64,000 bases of DNA, from assembly GCF_900177675.1 (NCBI RefSeq), contig NZ_FXWM01000001.1, forward strand, positions 1,993,001 to 2,057,000. Direction: 5' to 3'. Within the stretch, counting starts at the first letter, position 1. The number at the start of each line of letters is the position of its first letter. This stretch comes from Bacillus sp. OV166. Its GTDB lineage: Bacteria; Bacillota; Bacilli; Bacillales; Cytobacillaceae. This document shows positions 52,522 to 62,049 of the stretch, piece by piece. Both the position numbers and the translations under genes were made by a program. The notes under the pieces are model-generated. The model did not search any database. It was not told where the DNA came from and worked only from the letters and a program-made list of their open reading frames with translations.

Positions 52522-53802
52522 ATGGCCACTGCTACAGAAAAAATAACACCACTTAAGGGGTATAACTTACACTTTATACCAACAGAAAAATATAAAACCA
52601 ATACATTGATTTGGAAGATGAAAGCACCATTAACTAAGGAGGATGTTACCAAACGGGCTCTTCTCCCTCAAGTATTGCAAAGTAGCACTAAAAAGTACCC
52701 TACAACCACGGCACTTCGTTCGTATCTCGATGAATTATATGGTGCCACCTTTTTTGTTGACCTCTCGAAAAAAGGTGAAAACCATATAATGAGTTTCTCT
52801 ATCGAAATTGCCAATGAAAAATTCTTAAGTGATCCAAGCCCATTATTAAAAAAAGGGTTCGAATTGTTAGCCGAAATATTAACCAATCCAAATATTAAGG
52901 GAACTGCATTTGACCATGATACTGTAGAAAAGGAGAAGCGGACACAAAAACAAAGGATCCAATCAGTTTTTGACGATAAAATGCACTACTCGAATGTCCG
53001 ACTAATACAAGAAATGTGTAAAGGCGAACCTTATGCCTTAGAGGTAAATGGAGATGCAGCAGATGTCGATGCCATTACGGCTGAGAATCTATATGAATAT
53101 TATAAAAACGCTTTTATTAATGATGAAATGGATTTATATATCATCGGGGATGTAAATGAAGAAGAGGTAAAGAATTATGCTGCTGAACTTTTACATTTTG
53201 AGGACAGAAAACCGAAAAAGGTAGTACCACAGGAAATAAACAGAAATAGTCAGGTACAGGAAATAAAAGAAGAACAAGATGTAAAACAAGGTAAATTAAA
53301 TATTGGTTATCGGACAAATATCGTCTATGGGGACCCAGATTATTTTGCCTTGCAGGTGTTTAACGGCATTTTTGGGGGGTTCTCGCATTCCAAATTATTT
53401 ATTAATGTGCGGGAAAAAGCAAGCCTTGCTTATTATGCAGCGAGCCGTCTTGAAAGTCACAAAGGCTTGATGATGGTTATGTCAGGCATTGATTTAAAGA
53501 ATTATGACCAGGCAGTTGGCATTATCCATGATCAATTAGAGGCAATGAAAAATGGTGATTTCACAGACCAAGAGCTCGTACAAACCAAGGCAGTGATTCA
53601 AAATCAAATTCTTGAGACGATAGACACATCAAGAGGACTTACGGAAATTCTATATCATAACGTCGTGGCCGATGCAAATATTAATTTGGATACATGGCTT
53701 CAAGAAATGCAAAAGGTTACGAAAGAAGAAATTGTAGAAGTTGCAAAAAAAATCGAAATTGATACCATTTACTTCTTAACTGGAACGGAGGCAGGCAAAT
53801 AG
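52522..53802 (+). CDS. ymfF: M16-like zinc protease homologue YmfF (probably inactive)
   Basis: 426-residue M16-family protein. The HxxEH zinc motif is absent from the N-terminal lobe, so it is probably the inactive partner of YmfH, as with alpha/beta processing peptidase pairs. Visible: VREKASLAYYAASRLESHKGLMMVMSGID, the family's C-terminal substrate lobe. It is directly followed by ymfH with no spacing. The function is not established. Confidence 0.92.
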   Translation: MATATEKITPLKGYNLHFIPTEKYKTNTLIWKMKAPLTKEDVTKRALLPQVLQSSTKKYPTTTALRSYLDELYGATFFVDLSKKGENHIMSFSIEIANEKFLSDPSPLLKKGFELLAEILTNPNIKGTAFDHDTVEKEKRTQKQRIQSVFDDKMHYSNVRLIQEMCKGEPYALEVNGDAADVDAITAENLYEYYKNAFINDEMDLYIIGDVNEEEVKNYAAELLHFEDRKPKKVVPQEINRNSQVQEIKEEQDVKQGKLNIGYRTNIVYGDPDYFALQVFNGIFGGFSHSKLFINVREKASLAYYAASRLESHKGLMMVMSGIDLKNYDQAVGIIHDQLEAMKNGDFTDQELVQTKAVIQNQILETIDTSRGLTEILYHNVVADANINLDTWLQEMQKVTKEEIVEVAKKIEIDTIYFLTGTEAGK

Positions 53803-55095
53803 ATGGAGAAAATAACTTTTGACCAGCTTCAGGAAGAGCTTTATCATGAAAAACTAGCCAATGGACTAAATGTATATATCTTGCCTAAAAAGGGTTTTAA
53901 TAAAACCTTTGCTACCTTTACGACGAAATATGGATCTGTTGATAATACATTTGTTCCATTAGGCAAAGAGGAGTATGTTAAAGTACCAGACGGCATAGCC
54001 CACTTCTTAGAACATAAGCTTTTTGAAAAGGAAGACGGTGATGTTTTCCAGCAATTTAGCCGTCAAGGGGCATCCGCAAATGCTTTTACCTCCTTTACGC
54101 GGACTGCTTATTTATTTTCAAGCACCTCTGATGTTGAAAAGAACCTTGAAACACTCGTTGATTTTGTTCAGGATCCTTATTTTTCTGAAAAAACGGTCGA
54201 AAAAGAAAAAGGGATTATTGGGCAAGAAATCACAATGTATGATGATAATGCAGATTGGCGCTTATACTTTGGATTAATCCAAAATCTATATCAGAACCAT
54301 CCAGTTAAGATTGATATAGCAGGTACCATTGAGTCTATTTCACATATTACAAAAGATTGGCTATATGAATGCTATAACACCTTCTATCATCCGAGCAACA
54401 TGCTTTTATTTATTGTTGGCCCAGTGGACCCCAACAGTTTCATGAACCAAGTGAAAGAAAATCAAGCAAAAAAAGAATACAAGGATATGCCTGAAATCAA
54501 GCGAAAATTTGAAACAGAACCCCCACAAGCAGCTGAAAAGAAACAAGTACTTGAAATGAATGTTCAAACGTCAAAATGCTTACTAGGTATTAAAGCACTT
54601 CATGTCGACCAAACAGGCGATGAATTGCTTAAAAATGAATTAACAATGAATGTATTACTGGATCTATTGTTTGGAAAAAGCTCCGAAAATTATAATCAGT
54701 TGTATAATGAAGGTTTAATTGATGAAACCTTTTCCTTTGATTACACGCAGGAACAAGGCTTTGGGTTTGCGATGATTGGCGGGGATACAGGTGAACCTGA
54801 TAAGCTGGCTGAAACACTAGAAAAAATGCTTCTGATGGCTAAAAGCCAAATGATTTTTGATGAAGAACAATTGGAAAGAGCGAAAAGAAAGAAGATAGGG
54901 GCATTTCTACGAGCGATTAATTCACCTGAATATATTGCAAATCAATTTACTCGCTATGCATTTAATGATATGAATCTTTTTGATGTTGTTCCAACACTTG
55001 AAAAAATCACCTTAAATGATATACAATCACTAGCATCTGAGGTGATCTCGGAAGAACGCTTTTCAGTTTGCCAAGTAGTTCCAAAGAAAAAATAG
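53803..55095 (+). CDS. ymfH: M16-family zinc protease YmfH (likely the active subunit)
   Basis: 430-residue M16 peptidase with an intact inverted zinc motif HFLEH at residues 67-71 (DGIAHFLEHKLFEKE), and the glutamate-containing KEKGIIGQEITMYDDNADW region. Adjacent to inactive-looking ymfF, so a heterodimer is plausible. Substrate unknown. A terminator follows. Confidence 0.93.
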   Translation: MEKITFDQLQEELYHEKLANGLNVYILPKKGFNKTFATFTTKYGSVDNTFVPLGKEEYVKVPDGIAHFLEHKLFEKEDGDVFQQFSRQGASANAFTSFTRTAYLFSSTSDVEKNLETLVDFVQDPYFSEKTVEKEKGIIGQEITMYDDNADWRLYFGLIQNLYQNHPVKIDIAGTIESISHITKDWLYECYNTFYHPSNMLLFIVGPVDPNSFMNQVKENQAKKEYKDMPEIKRKFETEPPQAAEKKQVLEMNVQTSKCLLGIKALHVDQTGDELLKNELTMNVLLDLLFGKSSENYNQLYNEGLIDETFSFDYTQEQGFGFAMIGGDTGEPDKLAETLEKMLLMAKSQMIFDEEQLERAKRKKIGAFLRAINSPEYIANQFTRYAFNDMNLFDVVPTLEKITLNDIQSLASEVISEERFSVCQVVPKKK

Positions 55096-55103
55096 AAAAG
55101 TGA

Positions 55104-55130
55104 AAGCGTCGTAAAACGGCGCTTTTTCTT
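55104..55130 (+). terminator. Terminator after ymfH
   Basis: 8-bp stem AAGCGTCG/CGGCGCTT (one G-T pair), 5-base loop, T-rich tail. Confidence 0.8.
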
Positions 55131-55166
55131 CGTATAAAAGTTTTTCATTAGAGAGAGAGTGAAGAA

Positions 55167-55886
55167 ATGAAATATGCACTGATCACTGGGGCAAGTGGTG
55201 GAATAGGACAAGCCATTGCGCTTAACCTCGCTGAAAAAGGCTATCATTTGTATCTGCATTATAATAAAAATGAACAATCGATTCGAGACCTAGTCGAAAA
55301 ACTGCTGCCATACGGTGGAGAGTATATTCCTATCCAAGCAGACTTTGGCGGCCCTAATGGTTATAAGAAAGTCTACTCTGAGGTTTTTTCGCTAGACGCC
55401 ATCATCCATTGCGGTGGAAACAGTCAATATGGACTTCTTATTGATTTGCTACAGTCTGAAGCAGAGGCATTAATGAATGTTCACGTACTAAATCCATTAA
55501 TGCTGACCAAAGAGCTCCTGCCGAAATTACTTGTTAAAGGTAAAGGGAACATTGTCGTGATTACATCCATTTGGGGTCAAACAGGTGCGGCCTGTGAAGT
55601 GGCCTATTCTACCGCAAAGGGTGCACAAATTGCCTTCGTAAAGGCATTAAGTAAAGAATTAGCATTGAATGGCATTCGCGTTAATGCGATCGCCCCTGGT
55701 GCGATCGCGACACCAATGATGGAAGGTTTTTCACAAGAAGAGATGGACCAGATTTCTTATGAGATACCTATGGGAAGACTTGGTCAGCCAGAAGAAATAG
55801 CGAGGTGTGTCGCTTTCTTGCTCTCAGATGAATCTTCCTATATGACCGGGCAAGTCCTTGCGTTAAATGGTGGCTGGTATACATAA
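55167..55886 (+). CDS. ymfI: Short-chain dehydrogenase/reductase YmfI
   Basis: SDR family, 239 residues. NAD(P) motif TGASGGIGQ (7-15), catalytic Ser134, Tyr147 and Lys151 (YSTAK). The usual NNAG motif is replaced by HCGGN near residues 81-85. Substrate unknown. It resembles FabG-type 3-oxoacyl reductases, but no lipid gene neighbours it. Confidence 0.93.
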   Translation: MKYALITGASGGIGQAIALNLAEKGYHLYLHYNKNEQSIRDLVEKLLPYGGEYIPIQADFGGPNGYKKVYSEVFSLDAIIHCGGNSQYGLLIDLLQSEAEALMNVHVLNPLMLTKELLPKLLVKGKGNIVVITSIWGQTGAACEVAYSTAKGAQIAFVKALSKELALNGIRVNAIAPGAIATPMMEGFSQEEMDQISYEIPMGRLGQPEEIARCVAFLLSDESSYMTGQVLALNGGWYT

Positions 55887-55964
55887 AATTCACAAGTTAT
55901 TCATGTATAGTTCCCTTCACTTCATCGCAAAATAAACTTGTACTAATTTAAAGGAGGGAAAACA

Positions 55965-56222
55965 ATGTCTGTTTTAGATAACTGGAAACAGTGGGAGGAC
56001 TTTCTTGCTGAACGTCTTCACCATGCACAAAATGAAGGTATGAGTGAGGGAGCAATTAATAATCTTGCCTTTCAAATTGGGGATTATTTATCAAGCCAAG
56101 TAGAGCCAAAAAACGAGCAAGAAAGAATTCTTGCTGATCTTTGGTCTGTTGCTGATAAAGAAGAACAACAAGCTATTGCAAATATCATGGTTAAATTGAT
56201 TCAAAATAATGGTGCCCGCTAA
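55965..56222 (+). CDS. ymfJ: DUF3243 protein YmfJ
   Basis: 85-residue helical protein of unknown function, conserved in Bacillus at this position. WKQWEDFLAERLHHAQNEGMS and IGDYLSSQVEPKNEQERIL are the recognisable parts. AAAGGAGGG precedes the ATG, and a terminator follows directly. Confidence 0.92.
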   Translation: MSVLDNWKQWEDFLAERLHHAQNEGMSEGAINNLAFQIGDYLSSQVEPKNEQERILADLWSVADKEEQQAIANIMVKLIQNNGAR

Positions 56223-56250
56223 AAGAGAGGAGGCTTCTCCTCTCTTTTTG
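56221..56250 (+). terminator. Terminator after ymfJ
   Basis: 9-bp stem AGAGAGGAG/CTCCTCTCT with a 4-base loop, T5 tail, beginning at the stop codon. Confidence 0.85.
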
Positions 56251-56392
56251 TATGTATAAATCTATAAACACCATTAAAGAAACGAATATCTGTGTTTTTA
56301 CTTTCATCTTCATCCAAAATCATTTATTATAGGGGTTAGATGAGGAAATGCAGAAAAGTGTCGAAACTTCTTTATAGGAGGTTTATATTATC

Positions 56393-57181
56393 GTGAAAAA
56401 AGAATGGTATTTAGAATATGAGATTCAAAAGAACCGTCCAGGGCTATTGGGTGACATTTCATCCCTACTGGGTATGCTTTCTATTAATATTGTGACGATT
56501 AATGGTGTGGATGAAGGAAGACGTGGTTTGCTCATTTTAGCAAAAGACGATGATCAAATTAAACGACTAGAGTCAATTTTACATACTATGGACACAATAA
56601 AACTAATTAAACTTAGGGAACCAAAACTGCGTGACAGGCTTGCAGTTAGACATGGCCGATATATTCAAAGAGATGCTGATGATAAAAAAACCTTTCGCTT
56701 TGTAAGGAATGAACTTGGCTTATTAGTTGATTTTATGGCAGAATTATTTAAGCAGGAGGGACATAAACTGATTGGTATTCGTGGAATGCCACGGGTAGGT
56801 AAAACAGAATCATTAGTTGCAGCGAGTGTTTGTGCAAATAAACGTTGGTTATTTGTTTCATCGACACTGTTAAAACAAACAATCCGCAATCAATTAATTG
56901 AAGATGAGTACAACGAAAATAATCTATTTATTCTTGATGGAATAGTATCAACAAAACGAGCAAATGAACGTCATTGGCAGCTTGTCAGAGAAATCATGCG
57001 TCTACCGTCAGTAAAAGTAATCGAGCACCCTGATGTCTTTGTACAAAACTCAGAATACACACTCGATGATTTTGATTATATTATTGAGCTTAGGAATGAC
57101 GCGGAAGAAGAGATTACATATGAAGTCGTTGATCAGCATAACATGTTCTCCGGATCAGATTTTGGTGATTTTGATTTTTAA
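56393..57181 (+). CDS. ymfK: DUF3388 protein YmfK with ACT-like and P-loop segments
   Basis: 262 residues, conserved in Bacillus, function unknown. The first ~75 residues resemble an ACT-type regulatory fold (EIQKNRPGLLGDISSLLGML). A Walker A-like GMPRVGKT lies at residues 131-138 and a hydrophobic strand ending in Asp182 (NLFILDGI) could be Walker B. GTG start after TAGGAGGT. It sits immediately before the rodZ homologue. Confidence 0.9.
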   Translation: MKKEWYLEYEIQKNRPGLLGDISSLLGMLSINIVTINGVDEGRRGLLILAKDDDQIKRLESILHTMDTIKLIKLREPKLRDRLAVRHGRYIQRDADDKKTFRFVRNELGLLVDFMAELFKQEGHKLIGIRGMPRVGKTESLVAASVCANKRWLFVSSTLLKQTIRNQLIEDEYNENNLFILDGIVSTKRANERHWQLVREIMRLPSVKVIEHPDVFVQNSEYTLDDFDYIIELRNDAEEEITYEVVDQHNMFSGSDFGDFDF

Positions 57182-57202
57182 TAAATTGGAAGGTGTTAAC
57201 AG

Positions 57203-58102
57203 TTGACTGAATTAGGGAATCGACTAAAAGAAGCCCGATTAGCTAAAGGATTAAGCTTGGATGATGTCCAATCCATGACCAAAATTCAAAAGCGGTATTT
57301 AATTGGTATTGAAGAAGGAAATTATGCGAGCATGCCTGGAAATTTCTACGTGCGTGCATTTATTAAACAGTATGCAGAGGCTTTAAGCCTCAATCCTGAT
57401 GAAATCTTTGAAACCTATAAAGGCGAAATTCCTGCTACCTATAATGATGACTTACCCCAGCAATTGTCTAGAGTGAAAACACACAAAACAATTACTGAAG
57501 GTAATTCCAAAATATTTGATATTCTGCCAAAGGTATTAATCGGTGTTTTTGTAATTGGTGCAGCAAGCCTTTTATATTACTTTATATCAAATCATGCTAG
57601 TGGAAATTCAAATGAATCAATTAGTAAGCAGAATGAACCCGTTAAAATTGTTACATCGAAGAATCTTGAAAAAGAAAAAGCAGATGATAAAGATAATCAG
57701 AAAGTAAATGAGGAACAGAAGGATAATGCAGTACAGGAAGAGGAACAAACAAAGGTAGAAGAAACACCTAAACAAGAAATTACAGCAGTTCAAAGCAGTG
57801 GCAGGAATTCAACCTATGAATTAAAAAATGCAGATAAATTTATTGTGAAGTTGGTTTCTAAAGGTCAAACCTGGGTTAGTATTAAAAATGGGAAAGGGAA
57901 ATCCTTTTTTCAAGGAACACTAAAAACAGGTACAACTGAGAGCCAGACAGAAGATTTATCAGCAGAAAGTATGGCTGTGATCAGGGTTGGAAATGCTGCT
58001 GACACTGAAATTTATGTGAATGACCAAAAGCTCGAGTATGCAGTCCCAGCGACTGCGAATGTTCAGAACATAACGATTCAATATGTTCTGAAAGACGAAT
58101 AG
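57203..58102 (+). CDS. ymfM: Cell-shape protein RodZ (YmfM)
   Basis: Membrane protein connecting MreB-type cytoskeleton to the wall machinery. N-terminal cytoplasmic helix-turn-helix (ELGNRLKEARLAKGLSLDDV, residues 3-22), one transmembrane helix (about 109-128, LPKVLIGVFVIGAASLLYYF), a charged linker and a C-terminal DUF4115 beta domain. 299 residues, TTG start. Neighbouring pgsA and ymfK match the B. subtilis order. Confidence 0.93.
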   Translation: MTELGNRLKEARLAKGLSLDDVQSMTKIQKRYLIGIEEGNYASMPGNFYVRAFIKQYAEALSLNPDEIFETYKGEIPATYNDDLPQQLSRVKTHKTITEGNSKIFDILPKVLIGVFVIGAASLLYYFISNHASGNSNESISKQNEPVKIVTSKNLEKEKADDKDNQKVNEEQKDNAVQEEEQTKVEETPKQEITAVQSSGRNSTYELKNADKFIVKLVSKGQTWVSIKNGKGKSFFQGTLKTGTTESQTEDLSAESMAVIRVGNAADTEIYVNDQKLEYAVPATANVQNITIQYVLKDE

Positions 58103-58126
58103 TCATCTGTAGATGACTATTTTTCA
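58100..58126 (+). terminator. Terminator after ymfM
   Basis: 8-bp stem TAGTCATC/GATGACTA, TGTA loop, T5 tail; the stop codon is part of the stem. Confidence 0.8.
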
Positions 58127-58153
58127 CTTTTAATAAATAAACGGAGGAAAACT

Positions 58154-58738
58154 ATGAATATTCCGAATAGAATAACGGTATCAAGAATATTATTAATTCC
58201 AATATTTTTGATTATTATGCTTGCTCCTTTTAAATGGGGCGACATGCAACTTCTTGGGACCGTCCTTCCAGTTACCCATTTTGTCGGTGCATTGATCTTC
58301 ATTTTAGCCTCTGCAACTGACTGGGTTGACGGACATTATGCCCGTAAATATAACCTTGTCACTAATATGGGGAAATTTCTTGACCCATTAGCTGACAAAT
58401 TACTCGTATCGGCTGCACTTATCGTTTTAGTTGAACTGAATGATGTTTATGCACCTTCATGGTTAGTTATTATTATTATTAGCAGGGAGTTTGCAGTAAC
58501 AGGTTTACGCCTCTTGCTTGCAGGGGAAGGCGAAGTTGTTGCGGCTAATATGCTCGGCAAAATTAAAACATGGGCGCAAATTGTCGCGATATCATCGCTT
58601 TTATTACATAATATAATTTTTGCAATGATACCATTCCGTTTTGATATAGTGTCATTATGGGTGGCTTTAATTTTTACTATCTGGTCTGGCTGGGATTATT
58701 TTGCAAAAAATAGTCATGTCCTTAAAAATTCAAAGTAA
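58154..58738 (+). CDS. pgsA: Phosphatidylglycerophosphate synthase
   Basis: Transfers the phosphatidyl group of CDP-diacylglycerol to glycerol-3-phosphate, the first committed step to phosphatidylglycerol. The CDP-alcohol phosphotransferase motif is complete: Asp56, Asp59-Gly60, Arg64, Gly73, Asp77 and Asp81. About five membrane helices, 194 residues. Uses the product of CdsA. Confidence 0.97.
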   Translation: MNIPNRITVSRILLIPIFLIIMLAPFKWGDMQLLGTVLPVTHFVGALIFILASATDWVDGHYARKYNLVTNMGKFLDPLADKLLVSAALIVLVELNDVYAPSWLVIIIISREFAVTGLRLLLAGEGEVVAANMLGKIKTWAQIVAISSLLLHNIIFAMIPFRFDIVSLWVALIFTIWSGWDYFAKNSHVLKNSK

Positions 58739-58776
58739 ACTTAATTCTACTATGTTGTAAAGGAAGATGTATTGCT

Positions 58777-60030
58777 ATGAATGCTGAGATTATTGCAGTT
58801 GGTTCGGAGTTATTGCTCGGTCAAATTGTGAATACGAATGCGAGATTTCTGTCTCAGCAATTAGCTGGGCTTGGTATTAATGTCTATTTTCATACAGTTG
58901 TTGGTGATAATTCTGACAGGCTAAAGTCTGCAATTGAAATAGCCCAAAAGCGTGCAGAGATTATAATATTTTCTGGCGGGCTTGGGCCTACAAAGGATGA
59001 TTTGACGAAGGAAACGATTGCACGTCAGCTTGGTAAAGAACTCGTTATCGATGAAACGGCGTTAGCATCGATTGAACTTTTTTTTAAGCGGACCAATCGT
59101 GTCATGACAGAAAATAATCGAAAGCAGGCACTCGTATTAGCAGGATCTCACATTCTCCCAAATGATCATGGGATGGCGCCGGGCATGGTTGTAGAATCCG
59201 GCGGTCATACGTATATGCTGCTGCCTGGCCCGCCAAAGGAAATGGAACCGATGTTTCTCCAGTATGGGTCCCAGGCTCTTTCTAAAAGAAACAAGTCCAC
59301 CGAGAAAATTGTCTCAAGGGTGTTAAGGTTTTTTGGAATTGGAGAAGCAGCTCTGGAAACAGAAATTATTGATTTAATTGATGCGCAAAGCAATCCAACG
59401 ATAGCCCCGCTTGCAGGAGATGGGGAGGTTACTTTACGACTGACAGCAAAACATGTGGACGAAAATGCAGCACAGGCTATGCTGGATGAACTAGAAAAGA
59501 CGATAAATCAGCGTCTTGGTGCATTTTTATATGGCTATGATAATACGTCGCTTTTGATAGAAGTAATGAAATCTTTAAAAGAAAGAAACTTAACTATTAC
59601 TGCCGCTGAGAGTTTAACAGGAGGACTATTCCAGCAAGAGTTAACATCAATTTCGGGTGCAAGTTCAGTGTTTTACGGTGGTGTAGTTTGTTATTCAAAT
59701 GAAGTGAAACGACAGCTATTACATGTACAGGAAGAAACGCTTAAAACACATGGTGCGGTAAGTGAACAATGTGCTAGAGAGCTGGCCGAAAATGCTTCAA
59801 AGGTATTTAAAACCGATATTGGGATTAGTTTTACGGGTGTTGCTGGTCCTGAAGAATTTGAAGGCAAGCCAGTTGGTACAATTTATGTAGGGATTGCAAT
59901 GAAGGGAAGGCCGACAATTGTAGAAAAGATCACACTTGGCGGAACAAGGGAAGCGAACAGGAGCCGTGCAGTGAAATTTGGCTGCTATTTTCTCCTTCGA
60001 ATTTTAAAAGAGTCACAGAATGCTAATTAG
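58777..60030 (+). CDS. cinA: CinA-family NMN amidohydrolase-like protein
   Basis: 417 residues: an N-terminal MoaB/MogA-like domain ([38 protein letters not shown]) and a C-terminal CinA deamidase domain ([39 protein letters not shown]). Competence-linked in name, and directly upstream of recA as in many Gram-positives. Enzyme role is pyridine-nucleotide recycling (NMN deamidation) in several bacteria. Confidence 0.95.
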   Translation: MNAEIIAVGSELLLGQIVNTNARFLSQQLAGLGINVYFHTVVGDNSDRLKSAIEIAQKRAEIIIFSGGLGPTKDDLTKETIARQLGKELVIDETALASIELFFKRTNRVMTENNRKQALVLAGSHILPNDHGMAPGMVVESGGHTYMLLPGPPKEMEPMFLQYGSQALSKRNKSTEKIVSRVLRFFGIGEAALETEIIDLIDAQSNPTIAPLAGDGEVTLRLTAKHVDENAAQAMLDELEKTINQRLGAFLYGYDNTSLLIEVMKSLKERNLTITAAESLTGGLFQQELTSISGASSVFYGGVVCYSNEVKRQLLHVQEETLKTHGAVSEQCARELAENASKVFKTDIGISFTGVAGPEEFEGKPVGTIYVGIAMKGRPTIVEKITLGGTREANRSRAVKFGCYFLLRILKESQNAN

Positions 60031-60048
60031 CGTTCTGTGACTTTTTTG
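60011..60048 (+). terminator. Terminator overlapping the cinA 3' end
   Basis: 13-bp stem AGTCACAGAATGC/GCGTTCTGTGACT (one G-T pair), 6-base loop, T6 tail. The left arm lies within the coding sequence. Separates cinA from recA. Confidence 0.9.
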
Positions 60049-60084
60049 ACAAGATAAGAAAGTTTAAATTTCGACTTTGAAAAT

Positions 60085-60234
60085 TGTCCAGCTCCAGCGC
60101 CCTAGCGGCTAGTGTCCTTCGCTCTCCACCCTACGATAAGTCAAGCACGAATGCGCCTTCGGCTCTTCGTGTTTCCTTTATCTCAGTTGGAGCACTCCAG
60201 GCCATACGCCGCTGAACAGGGCGATTGCGCTTTT
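60085..60234. repeat. CTCCAGCGCC-type interspersed repeat, copy upstream of recA
   Basis: GC-rich block opening GTCCAGCTCCAGCGCCCTAG and closing GGGCGATTGCGCTTTT, same family as 22531-22648 but diverged in the middle. A 103-codon open frame passes through it, but it has no ribosome site or family similarity. The remaining bases up to 60360 are unassigned. Confidence 0.6.
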
Positions 60235-60366
60235 CTTAATAAACTAGGATTAGAAAAAAGTCTGACAATAGAGGAAATTATCCTTTTCGGACTACTAAAA
60301 ATGCAAAATGATACAAAAGTCAGGGGGATTTTCCTTTTTTTACAACGATTTTGTTTTGAAAATAAA

Positions 60367-60380
60367 CGAATGAATGTTCG
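60367..60380 (+). promoter_or_regulatory. LexA (DinR) SOS box of recA
   Basis: CGAATGAATGTTCG fits the Bacillus SOS box CGAACnnnnGTTCG with one mismatch, next to the recA promoter. Confidence 0.7.
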
Positions 60381-60389
60381 TTTTTTTAC

Positions 60390-60418
60390 TCGACAAATAT
60401 CCGAAAAGCGGTTATATT
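60390..60418 (+). promoter_or_regulatory. Sigma-A promoter of recA
   Basis: TCGACA (60390-60395), 17-base spacer, TATATT (60413-60418). The SOS box ends 9 bases upstream of the -35. Confidence 0.65.
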
Positions 60419-60485
60419 ATTAGTAGGAATTAATTTAATAGATTATAGCAATTTGCTTGTGTTTATATAAGGGAGGAAAAGATTC

Positions 60486-61529
60486 GTGAGTAATGATCGT
60501 AAAGCGGCCTTAGAAATGGCGTTAAAGCAAATAGAAAAGCAATTTGGTAAAGGTTCTGTCATGAAAATGGGAGAGAAAACAGATACGAGGATTTTAACGA
60601 GTCCGAGTGGCTCGTTAGCACTTGATGCAGCACTTGGAGTGGGTGGATATCCTAGAGGGCGTATTATCGAAGTTTATGGTCCTGAGAGCTCAGGTAAAAC
60701 CACGGTTGCTTTGCATGCGATTGCTGAAGTTCAAGCAAATGGCGGACAAGCAGCATTTATAGATGCTGAACATGCCCTTGACCCAGCGTATGCCCAAAAA
60801 TTAGGTGTTAACATTGATGAGTTATTGCTATCACAGCCAGATACGGGTGAACAAGCGCTTGAAATCGCAGAAGCATTAGTACGAAGTGGTGCAATTGATA
60901 TTATTGTAGTCGACTCAGTAGCAGCATTAGTTCCAAAAGCGGAAATTGAAGGCGAAATGGGAGATTCTCACATGGGCTTACAGGCTCGTTTGATGTCGCA
61001 AGCCCTACGTAAATTATCTGGAGCCATCAATAAATCGAAGACCATCGCCATCTTTATTAACCAAGTTCGCGAAAAAATTGGCGTTATGTTTGGAAACCCC
61101 GAGACAACACCAGGTGGACGTGCATTGAAATTCTATTCCACCGTCCGTATTGAAGTTCGTCGTGCAGAGGCGTTAAAGCAGGGAAATGATATTGTAGGTA
61201 ATAAGACAAAGATAAAAATAGTTAAGAATAAAGTCGCTCCTCCTTTCCGTACGGCTGAAGTAGATATCATGTATGGTGAAGGGATTTCTAAAGAAGGTGA
61301 AATCATTGATCTAGGCGCAGAATTAGATATCGTTGAAAAGAGCGGATCATGGTACTCCTATAATTCTGAAAGATTAGGTCAAGGCCGTGAAAATGCAAAG
61401 CTATACTTGAAGGAAAATCCAGATGTTCGCCTCGAAATTCAAGGGAAAATCCGTGAACATTATGGTTTAGATGGTGAAAAATTTGTCACTGAGAAAGACG
61501 ATGATGAACAATTTGAATTAATAGACTAA
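60486..61529 (+). CDS. recA: Recombinase A
   Basis: ATP-dependent strand exchange protein and SOS co-protease. Walker [10 protein letters not shown] at residues 65-73, [26 protein letters not shown] core, and [26 protein letters not shown] with the DNA-binding loop L2. 347 residues, no intein. GTG start after GGGAGGAAAA. Promoter and SOS box lie upstream; a terminator follows. In B. subtilis pbpX comes next; here only a repeat does. Confidence 0.99.
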   Translation: MSNDRKAALEMALKQIEKQFGKGSVMKMGEKTDTRILTSPSGSLALDAALGVGGYPRGRIIEVYGPESSGKTTVALHAIAEVQANGGQAAFIDAEHALDPAYAQKLGVNIDELLLSQPDTGEQALEIAEALVRSGAIDIIVVDSVAALVPKAEIEGEMGDSHMGLQARLMSQALRKLSGAINKSKTIAIFINQVREKIGVMFGNPETTPGGRALKFYSTVRIEVRRAEALKQGNDIVGNKTKIKIVKNKVAPPFRTAEVDIMYGEGISKEGEIIDLGAELDIVEKSGSWYSYNSERLGQGRENAKLYLKENPDVRLEIQGKIREHYGLDGEKFVTEKDDDEQFELID

Positions 61530-61536
61530 TGTAGAT

Positions 61537-61570
61537 GAGCAAAGCTATTTATGGTTTTGCTCTTTTTTTA
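61537..61570 (+). terminator. Terminator after recA
   Basis: GAGCAAA/TTTGCTC stem (7 bp) with a 12-base loop, T7 tail. Confidence 0.78.
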
Positions 61571-61605
61571 CATAATGTTATTTTTAAACAAAGTTTTATT
61601 AGTTA

Positions 61606-61794
61606 GGCTTTGTTAAAGCCTATTGTTGATTTTTATAGTAAGTTGATTGGGGAGCGAAAAGCGCGAAGACTCCTGCGGGAGGACGGGACAGGGAGACCCC
61701 ACAGGCGCATAGCGCCGAGGAGGCGGATAGTAACCGCGGAACGCGGAACGCGAAGCGCCTGGAGCGGAAATCAACAGCCAAGTTTAACAGAGCC
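61606..61794. repeat. MITE-like repeat with terminal inverted repeats
   Basis: About 189 bases between recA and rny. The left end (61606-61632, GGCTTTGTTAAAG...) and right end (61768-61794) form an imperfect 27-bp inverted repeat, and the inside is GC-rich with GCGAAGACTCCTGCGGGA and GCGCATAGCGCCGAGGAGG, a sequence type I recognise as an abundant interspersed repeat of Bacillus-like genomes. Arg-rich reading frames through it are not real genes. Confidence 0.75.
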
Positions 61795-61836
61795 AATTGT
61801 TAAAATACAATGGATTTCAGCCTTTAGGAGGAATAA

Positions 61837-61914
61837 ATGATGTCCTATTCTAAATATTTCAAAAAGCCAATAGGACTAAGCCTTGACAATGAATATTCCC
61901 ACCTTTACAATTAA
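61837..61914 (+). CDS. Possible small protein of 25 residues upstream of rny
   Basis: ATG-ATG start six bases after a perfect AGGAGG (61826-61831), encoding MMSYSKYFKKPIGLSL and nine more residues before TAA. I do not recognise it. The rny promoter lies inside it, so both may not be functional. It could be a lost-gene relic. Confidence 0.25.
   Translation: MMSYSKYFKKPIGLSLDNEYSHLYN
61883..61911 (+). promoter_or_regulatory. Sigma-A promoter of rny
   Basis: TTGACA (61883-61888), 17-base spacer, TACAAT (61906-61911): near-perfect consensus, about 138 bases before rny. Confidence 0.75.
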
Positions 61915-62049
61915 CATGTATATTTTACATTTTTGGTATTATTACAATTCGAAAAAAGCCTTGGTGCTTGCTGTATGTTGAGTCTAAACAATGTACATGC
62001 CGACACTTAAAAAATGTAACAAAAGTTCATAGCAAGAGGAGGTGTAACG

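Noticed and set aside
60112..60423. 103-codon reading frame upstream of recA
   Set aside because: It spans the interspersed repeat and the recA SOS box and promoter; no ribosome site and no recognisable domain.
61610..61840. 76-codon Arg-rich reading frame
   Set aside because: It runs through the MITE-like repeat between recA and rny; composition reflects the GC-rich repeat and there is no ribosome site or family match.
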